Assembly (NCBI GenBank): GCA_030704615.1
Contig: CM060731.1
Location: 18,228,001-18,292,000 of the forward strand
From: Takakia lepidozioides
Lineage: Eukaryota; Streptophyta; Takakiopsida; Takakiales; Takakiaceae
Length of the DNA stretch: 64,000 nucleotides
Direction: 5' to 3'
The translations under genes were made by a program, and so were the position numbers. The number at the start of each line of letters is the position of its first letter. The stretch's first letter is position 1. This document shows positions 23,365-35,670 of the stretch, piece by piece. The notes beneath the pieces are model-generated. The model was not told the origin of the DNA. It saw only the letters and a program-made list of their open reading frames with translations, and searched no databases.

Positions 23365-23870
23365 CTACATGTTCACCCCCGGGACGAACTAGGTGCACTT
23401 GGCGGACAGAAGTTATCACACCCAAGCCTACTGCTGGGTTGCAGATGGCGAGAAACGGCTGTCATCCGGACCCAACAAACTCTCAGCAAAGTCAGGTCAC
23501 CATCTTAACTTTTCTGCCGATTCCTAACGATTTTGCATAAAGCTGAATGAAGCTGAAGTCAAGTCTATAGTCTATACCACTTGTTCAATGGTGTATCAAA
23601 AGCAGCAGACTGGAAGCCAACAACAAGGAATGTCATCAGTAGGCAGTGCATAAGCTTCATTACTATCATCGAACCGGAGGATTTACGATGGCCGTCGAGG
23701 TGTGCGTGCCATAGATCACCGAAGTAGGGTGACGACAGCAAGGCATTCCAGTCCTTGCACACTGGCGAAAACCAAACAGTTGTGGAATCCGCAGGCATGC
23801 CAGCACTTTTTCCAAAATCTCACTAGGAAGGTTCTCCCAGAAGAGCTGTTATCAAGGCCCATCTCCGTTT
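23365..23870 (-). pseudogene. F-box (kelch-type) gene fragment with frameshifts
   Basis: Minus strand. An F-box start is legible (NLPSEILEKVLACL at about 23845-23800). One base must then be skipped near 23798 to continue as PADSTTVWFSPVCKDWNALL and SSPYFGDLWHAHLDGH. Further on come a plausible kelch-linker segment (FLVVGFQSAAFDT, NKWYRLDFSF) and, after another break, FLAICNPAVGLG. Complete plant F-box/kelch proteins act as SCF substrate receptors. Only the first ~150 residues can be traced here and the frame changes at least twice, so I call a pseudogene. Confidence 0.55.
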
Positions 23871-24120
23871 CTTGCAGAAAATAGCTTTACTGTTCTCCTC
23901 TCTTGTCTGGCAATCTACAGGGCGACTTTAATCGACCCTCTGTTGTAGCTCCTTGCATTGTGAGGATCGGAGCGCAAGTGTGAGCAAAAGGGAAGACATC
24001 ATCTAAACCCGTACACTCCAATGGGCGAAGCCCAACGTCGGTGTTCTGAGATTCATGCTGTGCACATCGAGTTTGAAAAGAGCAGGACGAAGGTGCACGG
24101 AGGGAAGGACTGAGGAAGAG

Positions 24121-27100
24121 ATGGCGCGAAGCAGTGAATGTGCAGGAAACCACTTGAAAGGTCACTGTGTTGGCCCTGCAGTATTGCGATGTGGGTCGTG
24201 TGGGGCTGTGCGCTACTGCTCTCGCGAGCACCAAGTGAGTGTTCCCCGTCGGCACACCACAACCATAACGCTGGATACAAATTGAAGCTCGAAACAGTGT
24301 ATAGCAACTAAGCTTATCTAGTGAAAGACTCTCTCTTGGGCACAGGCTAGTACAGGGGACTTGTGTTGCAATACAATTCAGCCCTTCAAAGTCCATGCCT
24401 GCCTACAAATTGTGTCTCGGGTTTTAGGGTCGGTTGTCTAAGGCTTATTTGAAATAGTTCGAAGTACCTCCAAGCTTTGGCAATCGCTTAGCTGTTGTCC
24501 TAGTAAAGCATAGATTTTTATATGGTGGATGAAGTCTCCAACAGTTCTTGATTAGACCTTCCATTTTGATGCCAGGTAAGGGTAACTTGAAAACCACAAA
24601 TTGGAAAAGAGGGAACCCCTTACCATCCCTGCGGATCTTGCCGCACAAGTGGCTCAGTCTGTAGTTCTTGGTGATAGATATGCTTCGAGCATGGATGGAT
24701 AGCGAATCTAGAATGTTCTTGTCAGCATGGACATGGACATTTCATGGATTCAAGGAAGTGGTAGGAATTATGGGCAAAAGTGTCATGTGTGGGTCGGTCT
24801 CTTCACATACAGATGTGCAGCTATGCCATCCAAGGCAAGTGGAAATTATGTCTCCAGATGATGTAGGTTCTCCTCTAATGCTGGATCTGAGTCTTTACAG
24901 AAGGCGCATTGGTCGGAGCATGAAGATGCCTGCAGGCGAATGGCAGAGCAGATGCAGCGTGCTGCTTATCTACATGACTTTCCTTTCACTTTTACTCTGG
25001 AAACTACTCAATTGGTGCACCCTAACTCCTGGTCCCTAAGTTACCTTTGTGTATTATGGTTAACAAGAGTAAAAGCAGATTACTGAACAGTCTCTGGTTG
25101 TAAGCCATCCCAAGCCAAGATTTGCCTTGGAATGGCTGCAGCATTGATTTTCCTTAAAATATTGGGTATAACCAATTGTACAAATTTCATTACCACTTAG
25201 TGTGTGTTGGTTACCAGGTTTCTTTCTGACGGCAGGTGGATATGGGAGCTGTAACATCGTGCTCCTTTTTAGGGAGTCATGGGCTTCATGGTCAAGGCAT
25301 GTGGCAAGCGGAGTGTGACTGTGCCTCCAACGAGGCCTCCCTCTCAGGCACCTGGGATTTCTCCTTGCTTCCTGGTCTTTGTTGAGATTGGTGCTAGATT
25401 TCAGCTTCTCTCACATACAAGTATGACAAAGAGTGGCAGACAGCAAGTGACGGTGACCAAAGAAGAGAAGGGAGAGAGGAAACTTGGCATGTTAAGACCT
25501 ATACTTTTGAGGGAGAGAGAGAGAGAGAGAATGTACTCATAAGATGTTGTTTGCCGTAGCCTTGTGGCCATAGACCCTGCGACCAGTTTGGGTGGAACAA
25601 AAAGCGAGAGAGAGAGAGAGAGAGAGTGGAACATGAATGCTTAACCACAGAAACAACTTTGAAAGTTTTTGTTAGCACTATTTCTGATGTAATTGCAAGT
25701 TCAACCAATAACAATGGGTAGTTTGGTGAAGGGATCTTAGAGCTTGCTATGAGTTGCCGCAGGCATGGCTCGAAGGAGCGCGGATTGGCATCTACCTTCC
25801 AGCATGTGCCCTTGTACAGGTATCTCCCTAATTGATATGATTTTTTTCAACTTTTGTGGGGTTGAGGCCTTTTGGAGGAGAACAAAGCTAATCCATTTGA
25901 TTCGTTTTCACATTCTTTCTCTTTCTCTTTCTCTTTCTACCCCTCCATAAGGCCATCCGGCCCTGACACATCATCTTTATGCCTTTCCTTGCTAAACGCA
26001 CGATACCTCTTGCTCTGTGTTTGTGTATCTGTATCTGTGTGATGTGCAGTGAATGTAAGGTTTGTGACAAATGTGCAGATCCAGCGAGTTCAGTGGGTTT
26101 GCTGAGAGACTGGTCTGAGTATTACAGTTGGCGGCAGCTGCCGATTGATTCACCAGTAGCCTTACTGCTACATTGGGTAGGTTCTAGGCTCTGTACCTTG
26201 CTACTCCTTCCCAACCTTGTGCTGCATTATTCAGGCATTGCATTTGTCAGTAAAGGGAAACATATTTGCGTTAGTGTAGGAAAGGTCTTGACCACTCAAC
26301 TTTCAATTGCTCGATTTGATCAATTTCCTCCTGATATAGAGTGCTGCTGATAAGCCGTTTGCTTTCTGCAGCTGTGTGGTGTCCCACACCTGAGTCGAAA
26401 TGAGGGTTACAGGAGGATAGAATGGGGACCATAACATTGAAAAAGGCTCATGCTAGTACCTTCCAAATGAAAATTTTATTAGCTTCCAGATGATCCCAAG
26501 AGAGGGAGTTTCTTTGGAACTGCTTCAAATGTTTTTAGTTTGGTGGTTGCAGTCACCATTAGCTCATAACAATAATTTAAGATTTAAACATTCATACAAT
26601 TTTATCAACACCAGACCAGAAGTCTCTTGCTTCCATATAAGTAGTTGTGCTGTGTAACGTCCCGCAACATAGATCCAAAGGAGCAAAGTTACAGGGGGCA
26701 TGTGGGGAATGCCTGGGTTGCAGGGAAGAAGAGAGAGAGAGGCCCAAATGAATTCTCATCTGTAATTGGTCCACACATGGCTGCAGCCTCTCACTTTGTA
26801 CCATGCGCTGCGCCTACTTGAATCTCGGTCTTCCTGGACTCTTCCAGCTGGGTGTCAGCAAAGCTTGCATGTCCACTACCTCGGTAACTCACTTTCTCTG
26901 TCTCTCTCTCTCAAATCTTTCAAGTTAGTTTCACTGTTGTTGTTTCAGAATGGTTTGAGAATAATAATAATACTAATCCTGGAAGGCCCTTGGTGTCCTT
27001 TTTATAAGTCTCCTACAATATAATGGTTTCTGCCACATCTTTCTGATGTTGATAGCTGTTCTTATGATGCAATGGCTGCAGGACCAGAGAGAGAGTTAGA

Positions 27101-30100
27101 TCAGCTAGCTGTGTTTGGAGAGCTGCTAGCCCTCCTTCCAGGGGTGCAAGTCTACATCGACCTTATTGGGCCTGCCGTCCCTACTTCAAGGTTAGAACCT
27201 CTCTCTTTGTTTCACTTTTGTTGAGGAGGGAATGGCAAAGCACCCTAGTAGACATTGATCATGAGGTTGGCTGCAAGCAAAAACTTGCCAACCCACAGGG
27301 TTAGCAATCTCTCTCTCTCTCTCTCTCTGTCCTTATGACACAGTGTGGAGAGATGGTCTATGGCTCCGACTCTGGTCTTGCGGAATCAAGGGAAAAATGT
27401 GGAGAGTTGTACATAACTTGTATGGTCACACCAAAAGCTGTGTCACTGTTAATGGACAGAGGTCTAACTTCTTTGACATAGACCAAGGTGTAGCTCAAGG
27501 ATGTACCCTCTCCCCTCTGCTCTTCAATGTTTTCATCAATCAACTCCTTGAGGATGTGGAACATGAGGGATTTGGGTTAAGGGTGGGTGATGCCACCATT
27601 CCAGCCCTTATGTTTGCGGATGACTTCGCAGGCATAGGGGAGACTCCTTTCAACCTCCAGGAATTGATTGATTGCACGAAGAGATACTTTGATCTTTGGG
27701 GGCTAGAGGCTAATGTGAGTAAATGTGCAGTGGTGGCATTCAACGACAGAGGAGAGGGAGGAAGTGATCTTAAGTGGCAGTGGGGTAGCCAAGAGATTCC
27801 AGTCCTCTCTTCCTACACATACCTGGGCGTTGAGTTTTCCTCCAACTGTAATTGGGATGCACATATCCAGAAAGTTGTTCAATCTGGCAAGGGCAAAGCG
27901 CTGAGTCTCACTAAATTTTTCCACTGCAGAGGGATTAACTCTGAGGTCAAAAACCTTGCTTTGCCGCGTTATTAGACCTGCCTTGGGGTACGGATCTGCT
28001 ATATGGGTTGATAACTCCAACCAGGCTAAGTCTCTAGAATCCATTCAAGTGGGGGTGCTTAAGGAGTGCATGTCAGCATGCTCCAAAACAGCCAATGTGG
28101 CTGTTCGGGGTGAGTTTGGCATCCCTTCCTTAAGCTCCGGACGAGATGAATTCAAGGTCAGATGGTGGGGTCAGTTGCAACACATGTCCAACCAGATAAC
28201 CTAAGTTAATCAACTCATATCTTTGGAAACAGGACCGCCCTGTCAAACAGGCTAAGTCCTGAGAAGAAGAGATTCTCAAGGATCTGAATCTGGACCCGCA
28301 AGCCTTGACCTTGCTGGATAAATCTGACTTAGAGACTGTAGTGTCCAAAGCCATGTCTGTTACCAGAAAATTGTCTGATGCAAATGAAGTTAGGCAGAAA
28401 ACTTCCCTGAACCTGTTTCCAGTCTGTGACATGGGGGAGGATATCATGGATGACCTCAAGGGTCTACCCACTCTCGGCACCAGACTGAAATTTAAACTCA
28501 GGGCAGGAAGCCTACCTTGAACAGTAAACAGAAGCAGAGAGGAAAGGGAGAGTGCAATTGCCCGTTGTGTGGGCAACCCGAAGACAATTCATTTTCTGAT
28601 TCACTGTCCGGGGTACTCTCACACCAGAGAGAAGCTCTCCAATCTATCAAGAGAATTGTGCCTGTACCTCTGTTTACCGACTTTGAAAGTCTCGAGGCTG
28701 AGCCAAAAGCCCAGGCCCTTCTGAGGCCTAGTTTTTGGGCAAATCACACACAGCAGATTGATGCTTGTGTGAAGGGATTTCTAGAGGATATCGGGAAAAC
28801 CCGAACAATTCTATGTATAAAGGTAAGTCTTACTGCCAATGTCAGCCCCTGACAGAGGTAGGTTCTGTCCCTTTGGTTTCCGCTCAAACTGGGCGCGGGG
28901 TCAATGGCCACAAGGCTACGGCAAACAACGTCTTTTGAGTACATTCTCTCTCTCTCTCCATATACAGATTGATGCTTGTGTGAAGGGATTTCTAGAGGAT
29001 ATCTGGAAAACTCGGATTAATTGTCCGTTCAAAGGTAAGTCATACTACCGGCGTCAGCCCTTTACAAAGGTAGTTTCTGTCCTTTTGTGTTCCGCTAAAA
29101 CTGAATGGCCCCAAGGCTACGGCAAACAATGTCTTGTGAGTACACTCTCTCCAGGGACACCTTTGGGGGATGACATCTGTAGAGGATTTCGTGATACTTT
29201 CTAGTAATACGTGTTATTTCTGTTGTTTTGTGCACAGAGATGGCGAACTGTTGGAGCTTGAAGGATATGCAATGTGCTTGGATGTTGATTGTCCATGCAA
29301 AACAAGAAGGCCAAACCCAAAGCCTTGTGGAGACTCACTGGATGGCTTTGTGCATGGACATGTTTGGGTGAGGACATGGAAAGGTCTCTATCATGAGCGG
29401 CACCCAGAGCTGGTAAAGTATAAAATCTCTTCCTCCTTTATGAAACCAACCCCCTCAAAATAAGTATGTTCAGGAAATTTCTGTTTGATGTACAAAGAAT
29501 CCCTGACTGTAGGAAGTAGTCACATAGTCACAGGACATCACCACAAAAGCACAATCTTGAGACAATTTCACATCTCAATGCAGGTATTGAGTATTGGCAT
29601 GTAACAAATTTTTCATGTTTGGGGCTATGTCTTGGTTGGACCAGGATGGTGCTCCAGACTTTGTTCTAGCTGCAAATGCAGGCATTGCTGTGTTTCCAAG
29701 CTGGCAGCCCACCATTGTGGGTATCTTTATCTGTCATTTATTCTGACATTAAACCTGAGCCTCAAACTTCCCTTACTTCCTAGTGCAGCGTGCTCTTGTT
29801 TATTTTTCCAACTTTCCACTCTAGCTGCCTAGACCTGAGCAGGAATGCAGCTGTTCAACTGCTTCACTGCGACTACTTCGTGAAGTTGGATGCGGACACA
29901 ATAATTAGTTGGAAATGCACCCAAATCAATTGGAAGCATGGAACTAGGTCCATTGCTTAAAGTTTAAAATTGAGTGAGAATTCGCAGATGAGGCTTTTGG
30001 TGGTTCTCACTAAATGCTTCTTTGCCATGCTTCTAGACTACTGATAGAGAATGACAATATCTGTATGTAGACTATTGTGCATCCCAGTGTCCAACACCGA

Positions 30101-30770
30101 GTGGCACAGTCAGCCAATTGCACTGAGCCATGTCATTATGATGAATCCACTGGAAGGGCCCATGCAATTTGCTGCTTGTAGTTTTAAAATATTGTTTTGA
30201 CTCAGATTTGTTCTCTTCTCAGGACCTCATAGAGAGGATGAGGGTGCCAGCGTTCTTCACAGATTATTGCGAAGAGGCAGCAACCATGGCAGCGCAGTCA
30301 ATTGCCCTCACTCATGCAGAACCACTTACATTTCCTGTAATTCTCGGTCTCTCTGCCCCTTTACAGCTTCTGGACACTGCTCATCAAATCACCTCTCCGA
30401 GTTTTTGTTGGTGTTTCTGGCGCCTTACTGCCTTTGTATGACGTATTTCAACTTGGTTCTACAGTATGTTCCAATGATATTTGTGTTTGCTAGATCGAGT
30501 GGATTGTCAATGGTTCAGAATGGTAAGGTATGTGCTTTGCTTGTATGCATCCATGGCCTCGTAGCTCTCCCAGTCTCTACTATTGTACAATTCTCTTACT
30601 GCTATTTCCATTTAAAACTACTGTTGTCCCTAGGCATGTTCCATGTCTCACTCATTCTTGGCTCTTGTCAGCAGGTGCAAGTGAACCCATTCAGGCAGCC
30701 TCTCACTCCCAGAAACAAGGTGCTGGATCTTCCTACATTCTCTAATGCCTTCATCCTGGGCCTCAACTAG
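24121..30770 (+). CDS. Plant MYND-finger protein with MSS51-like C-terminal domain (ZMYND15-like), 11 exons
   Basis: Exons read by GT/AG and phase: 24121-24234, 24901-25048, 25273-25374, 25763-25819, 26079-26176, 26787-26883, 27082-27190, 29238-29412, 29645-29716, 30223-30336, 30675-30770; about 393 residues. The MYND zinc finger spans exons 1-2 (CVGPAVLRCGSCGAVRYCS, then HWSEHEDAC). The rest matches the plant zinc-finger MYND 15-like family: DFPFTFTLETTQLVHPNS, WHLPSSMCPC, SWRQLPIDSPVALLLHW, YHALRLL, FGELLALLPGVQVYIDLIGP, ANAGIAVFPSWQPTI, VPAFFTDYCEEAA and the C-terminal VQVNPFRQP motif of MSS51-type domains. Molecular role in plants is unknown. The ends of exons 2 and 3 are least certain. 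Introns 3 and 7 carry LINE fragments in both orientations; all coding exons are free of stops, so the gene looks functional. Confidence 0.8.
25531..25600 (-). mobile_element. LINE-1-type fragment E inside MYND intron 3
   Basis: About 70 bases of the LINE 3' end (minus orientation; same 'GTACTCATAAGATGTTG' end and coding tail as copy B). It is bounded on both sides by (GA)n tracts (about 25509-25530 and 25605-25627). An extremely short copy with microsatellite on each side. Confidence 0.7.
27332..28957 (+). mobile_element. LINE-1-type copy C: RT domain to 3' end, inside MYND intron 7
   Basis: Same orientation as the host gene. It begins in the RT domain at DTVWRDGLWLRLW and shows palm motifs (DQGVAQGCTLSPLLF, FADDFAGIGE with the catalytic DD). 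It continues through the segment shared with copy B, with frame breaks near 27950 and 28205 and in the knuckle region (CNCPLCG intact, the His-Cys half broken). A (TC)n tract (27307-27328) abuts the 5' truncation point, and the 3' end is again GAGTACATTC plus (TC)n (28946-28958). Decayed and non-autonomous. Confidence 0.8.
28965..29155 (+). mobile_element. LINE-1-type copy D: 3' end only, head-to-tail behind copy C
   Basis: Repeats the last ~190 bases of the family (IDACVKGFLEDIWKTRI, then the terminal coding stretch) immediately after the TC tail of copy C, and ends again at GAGTACACTCTCTCC. It diverges from copy C by several substitutions and a deletion, so it is a separate insertion rather than a recent duplication. 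Confidence 0.7.
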
Positions 30771-33213
30771 CATACTCTACTATTGCTCCTGCCTGTGCTT
30801 GCTTATCTCGTAATTCTGGTCTTGGCATTGTTGTCAAGCAATGAAAGTATCACACAGTGCCTATCAATGGAGCTGTGGAGAGGTGTCTCATGCTCCAACT
30901 GAAGTGGGTGCTACTCCTGCAAGTTTACAAGGACGAAGAGAACTCCAAATATACTTCAAAAGAATTATCCTCCATTACTAAACATTTATATACAGGGTAT
31001 ACCCAAATGATTTACCCTAGGCAAGGATAAAAATATTTATCCATATGAAGGGTGAAAGTAAATCAAATGAGTACATTGGGATAAATCATTTACCTGCACA
31101 ACACTGAGGTTGGGAGGTTATCATTATTTTACTGAGCGCTAGTTCCAAATATTACAAAATTTGCAAATCTTCCACCTTCCGGTTCAACGCTTTTCATCCA
31201 CGAGCGTGTTTTTATGGATGAAGTCAGATGGAAACAGTTCTTGAAAGAAAAATCTAGTGTGCTGGATTTAGTTTCGCATAGAAAATCATAAAAGTGTCTT
31301 ATAAGAATTTTTGCGCGCAAATGCGTACCTAGAATTAGTGGCCGTGACGCATCTAGCAAGGGTTGATTATGGCCATGCGGCAGTTGAGATGGGCCACAAT
31401 GGCTGCCATTGCGGGGGTATGTATTTGCTTGCCAAAAATATGCCCGGTCCGGCAACAATTCGCCTGACTTGGCAAGGGATCCAAATTCCACTAAAAAAGA
31501 TGATGTCTCCCTATCAAGAAATGGTTTTGGTTTTCACAACAGTGAAATTACTATCATGATGTGGGTGCTAACTTATTGAGGGCTCTCACTTCAAAATAAT
31601 AGGGTCTTCAATGCGCTTGTGGGCCCCGCCTGTATGGCCCATTGGGTCATCTCATAAGCGGGTCCGCAAGAGTATGATGAGCCATTGGACAGTTGAGTCC
31701 TATCTAGAGAGTCTGCTTGAGGGTCCACCCAAAGAGGGAGAAAATGATGAGCAGGCGTAACTAAGAGTCACTTCGCCTCTAGGGTCCACCCACTCCTCAG
31801 AGCCCGGTGGGCCAGAGTATGATGGATGGGTACTCAAATTGTATTATCAGCCGGTTATCAACCCCGGACATAAATAATTATAATTATAATAACCACTAAA
31901 TCATTAATATGTCTTTAATTTAATTTAGAAGCATACTTACTTGATTTCACAAAGAAATTAAATATTCTGTTGTAAAATTCAAACTCTGCATTAGATAATA
32001 ATGTTGCGGATTTTAGTATGCAAAATTTAGTATGAGTTAAAAGAAAACTGATTGCAAGCCTCATTGTCAAATGCCAGCGATGCAATGAGATCCTCATATT
32101 CAATCATCTTGTCTTCCAACAAAAAGAAATCTTTGATCCCTTGCTCAACCACCTTGCAATCCGTCCGCGCGTCAGCCGGCCAATTCTTCTTTAAATTAGG
32201 AGGTTGGGTAATATGTGCACGGGCTCACGCCTCAGTGCGCCTGAGGATATGCCGCATATTCCAAGAATATTCTTGGAAAATGCTTTAGCCAAAATAAAAC
32301 ACGCTCATGCCAAACGAAATACAAAACATTTGGAAAATTCTGCTTACGTGAGCACAAGCCACACGAAGTTGGGGCATAGGGAATTTTCTGTCAGTGCCAT
32401 GAGCATCAACAATTTTTGTTCATTAATAGTTGCATATTTAATCACGTGAGGTTGACGCTCGTAGCAATCACTACCATGCGAAACTAGACACAATTCATTT
32501 TGTTACACTTAACAATTCGTTAGCGAAATAAAACAAAATCACGTCGTCATTTATATACGAAACCGAACACAACTCATTTTGTTTCGCCCACGAAACCATT
32601 CGATAATGACCTACGCAACGATACCTTAAAAATTTGCTGGAGAAACTCGATACCTTGATTTATTTTGCTGGCGAAATCCAATACCGTGATGTATTTCGTT
32701 GGCGAACCCATTGTTTGCCTCATTATAATAAGTTGTTCTATTATTGTTTGGCATTTGTCTGTTTTGGATGGTGTTGGTTATTGTGGCTTTGTTTTTCCCT
32801 ATTTTGTATGATACCAAAGCTGTAAATATTTGGAACTTTGAGCTTGTAGATATACATTAGGGGTGCCTATTTGCGTGTAGGAACCATATTTATGTCCTTC
32901 GTATTTTATTTCCGTGGAAATATGGGTAATCTATTGGTATATTTTGTGCTCACGACTCCATTTTCCTATGCTCACGTGAGCTGTGCGCACATGTGTGCTT
33001 ACGTTCTACCAACCCCCAAATTAGCACCAATTTGTCGAGGCTGTGCTAAGAAATGAAGAACATGTGCACCCACCCAACTTTATATCTATACCATGTGTAC
33101 AATCATTGTTTTTATAGTACGGGTAGCACTAAATCAACCACCATCTAGGGAATTCCAAATAGGCCTTGATGTGAAATGCATCGCAATCCACTTGATCACC
33201 CCCCTAAAAGTGT

Positions 33214-33327
33214 GCAATTCAATTGAATTGCAAAAACCAGCTTGAAAAGAACCCTAATTTGCAATTCAATTGAATTGTCGGTACTCAATTCAATTCAATT
33301 GCCAATTCACAATTCAATTGAATTGCA
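33214..33327. repeat. Cluster of four CAATTCAATTGAATTG-type palindromes
   Basis: A 16-base perfect palindrome built on CAATTG occurs at about 33215-33230, 33262-33277 and 33311-33326. A fourth, imperfect copy lies at about 33285-33300. Arms are often extended by flanking G/C pairs. Spacing is about 20-50 bases. Confidence 0.75.
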
Positions 33328-34540
33328 AACTATAAATTCTTATGTATTTTTGTATATAACATATATAATGTATATGTGTATATATATATATTCATCTTAT
33401 ACACATACACATATGAGAGTATAAGCTGAAAATACAACTATTCCTGCTGCCCGTCCAGGAATGGGACAGGGGAAATGAATCGACAGGAGTACTACGAATG
33501 GAGCCATGGTGTTTATTGACATATTCTCTTTGTTTCTAGAGACTTGTGAGCGGGGAAATGAGGACCCGGGACAGTGGAGCTGATCCAAAGTTTTCGGTGG
33601 ACTCTAAAGTAGTTGTGTTTTTCTTAGTTGGTCTTAGGCTTGTATTGTGTTCAGCCTTCCGCAATTTTGATTGGAAAAATCTACTTGATTCTCGCAGCGA
33701 AATCCCCCATCACCTTCCACATCGGGGAGATGTCGCTCACTCTGCCATTCTCGCTAGACGTAGCCAAGGGTCTAAGCTCTGCCATCGTCGGCCTCCTAAC
33801 GACATTTAAAGAGAAGGAGAAGGCCACGAGGCCACGGAGATGGGACACAATGGAGTACCAGCAGACATGAGATGATGGTGTTTTCTTTGAGGTTTTTTGC
33901 AACCCAAATGCATATGCTATTGCATTTCAGGCCAAAGTTATGATAACTATCAGTAATGACAAGATCGAAGTTGCGTCGGAAGGTCAACTGAGCGGCCTCA
34001 AGTCTGATGTCGATCAATACGTGGATTCTCAAAGTGAGCCTAGGCTTTGTTCCTCGAAGCAGTTTAGGTTTTTGTAGTTTCGAGCCAATGTTTCCAAAAT
34101 TTCTCGAGGGCTCTGATGAGAAGCTTTTCATTATGCCATGTATAGAAGAGGATGCAAATGGTTTACCCTAAATGTTCAATGCTAGCAAATAAGCTGTTGT
34201 TTTTGCACTACATGAACTAGGGAGAAATATGAGAACAATGGCTACTGTCACATCTTCTAGGAAGAAGAGACTTTAAGGTATCTTCTATGTGCTATCTTCC
34301 CAAGGAACCAGTGATGTTGGCTTCAGCTGTGTTGAAAATTTGACAGCCCCTTCCTGCACCATCCATCTTTAGCACTGCTAAGTTAATATATTCATGGTCT
34401 AAAATCGTTATATCCAACAGGTGAATATAGAGGTACATGGTATTCTTCGACTCATTATAAGATAAGTATAATATCACCTTGAGAGCCTCACAATGTCTGT
34501 CTTTTCAGTCAGCGTCTTCTCAGTCAATGTCCATGTAATT

Positions 34541-34616
34541 GTTGCGCACCTCACTTTGGTAAATCCCCCTTTAAGTCATAGTTACTCGCTTTGATGCGCG
34601 CGCCTAACTCCCAAAC
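34541..34616 (-). repeat. Dispersed repeat, copy 2 (inverted relative to 6498)
   Basis: Reverse complement of the 6498-6570 element with a few mismatches. The surrounding 34530-35045 is much more GC-rich than its neighbours and may be the rest of the same element, but no LTR pair or primer-binding site was found. Confidence 0.65.
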
Positions 34617-35247
34617 CGGCCGCCGAGCCAACTCGGAGCTTCGACTGCTCACCGGGGCATAACGGTCCCCTTACTCCTCCACGAGACCCTCCACCACTTT
34701 GGGCCTAATGGAAATTCCCTTTGGTAGTTGGCAATCTGGAATAGCTCCCCACATCTTGGTCGCTTTCCGATTCGCACGCTTACTCACTAGCTTTTGGTCA
34801 TCAACGGGCTTGCACCGTTCTTGGGGTTACTCCTCCCTATATTATTTTTTTTGTATATATCCACGGGGGTTCCACAAACAGCCAAGTCCAAATTTGGTGC
34901 ACCGCCACCTAGACCCTCGACTCCCTGTGATGAGTCGCAGTGAATCTTGGCCCACCCACCACGGCCCCAATGGACCGCGGTGAGCCCCAAGACTCCCCAC
35001 GACTCCTACCACAAGGTCTCAGCCCCGTGGCAAAGGGCCGTGACAGTAATTATGAGAAGTAATTATTTTTTTGCATGAACTAACTCATCATAACAACTGT
35101 AATAAAGAGATAACGGCCTTTGCTTGCTATAGATGATCTAGATACGAGCGTTAGAGATGCAGCATTTCAAGGTCATGTTTTGGTCGTTACGACAACTGTT
35201 ACATTTAAACCAATAGTATATTTTATTCCCCAAGTGCATTTTTATAT

Positions 35248-35670
35248 TTGCATTGTGATGTTACATACAACTATGGGTTTATTATGGTGACCATCACAGT
35301 CTCTGGTTCTCTTGTGCAGACTCACTTTGACAAGCTCACACGAGAAGCTTTCATATGTTTGGAGAATTTTTCAGTCCATAATAAGCAAAAGTTCAAAAGA
35401 GAGGACTTGGATGTCGTTGTCAAGATCAGCTCATCCACCAAAGTAGAGATCATCGCTCCATTCGTTTCATTTTCTCTTTACTTTCTCGCTGGTAAAACTA
35501 TTGTGACCTTTGCCAAAAAGGTCCATGAAAAATTTGCTACGGCTTCTATTGCGGTGGTGGTAATCGCCGTACGTGGAGAAGTCGACAACAAATTTGAGCT
35601 TACTATTTGCGGATGGAAATACACAGTCCGATATCCAAATAGTACGTGTTCTTTGTGCTTTAACTTGTAA
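35248..35670 (+). CDS. Hypothetical open frame, possibly an exon fragment
   Basis: A 140-codon frame; a realistic start is the internal Met at about 35284. The translation has regular alternation of beta-like stretches (VVVKISSSTKVEII, SIAVVVIAVRGEV, FELTICGWKYTV) that looks protein-like. I do not recognise the family. Its last ~60 bases recur, altered, at 36051-36115, so the locus has been rearranged. No partner gene nearby. Confidence 0.25.
   Translation: MHCDVTYNYGFIMVTITVSGSLVQTHFDKLTREAFICLENFSVHNKQKFKREDLDVVVKISSSTKVEIIAPFVSFSLYFLAGKTIVTFAKKVHEKFATASIAVVVIAVRGEVDNKFELTICGWKYTVRYPNSTCSLCFNL

Noticed and set aside
35248-35670. Replication protein A/OB-fold or Helitron-linked gene
   Set aside because: Only a general beta-strand pattern is visible; no OB-fold signature residues and no Helitron Rep or helicase motif nearby.
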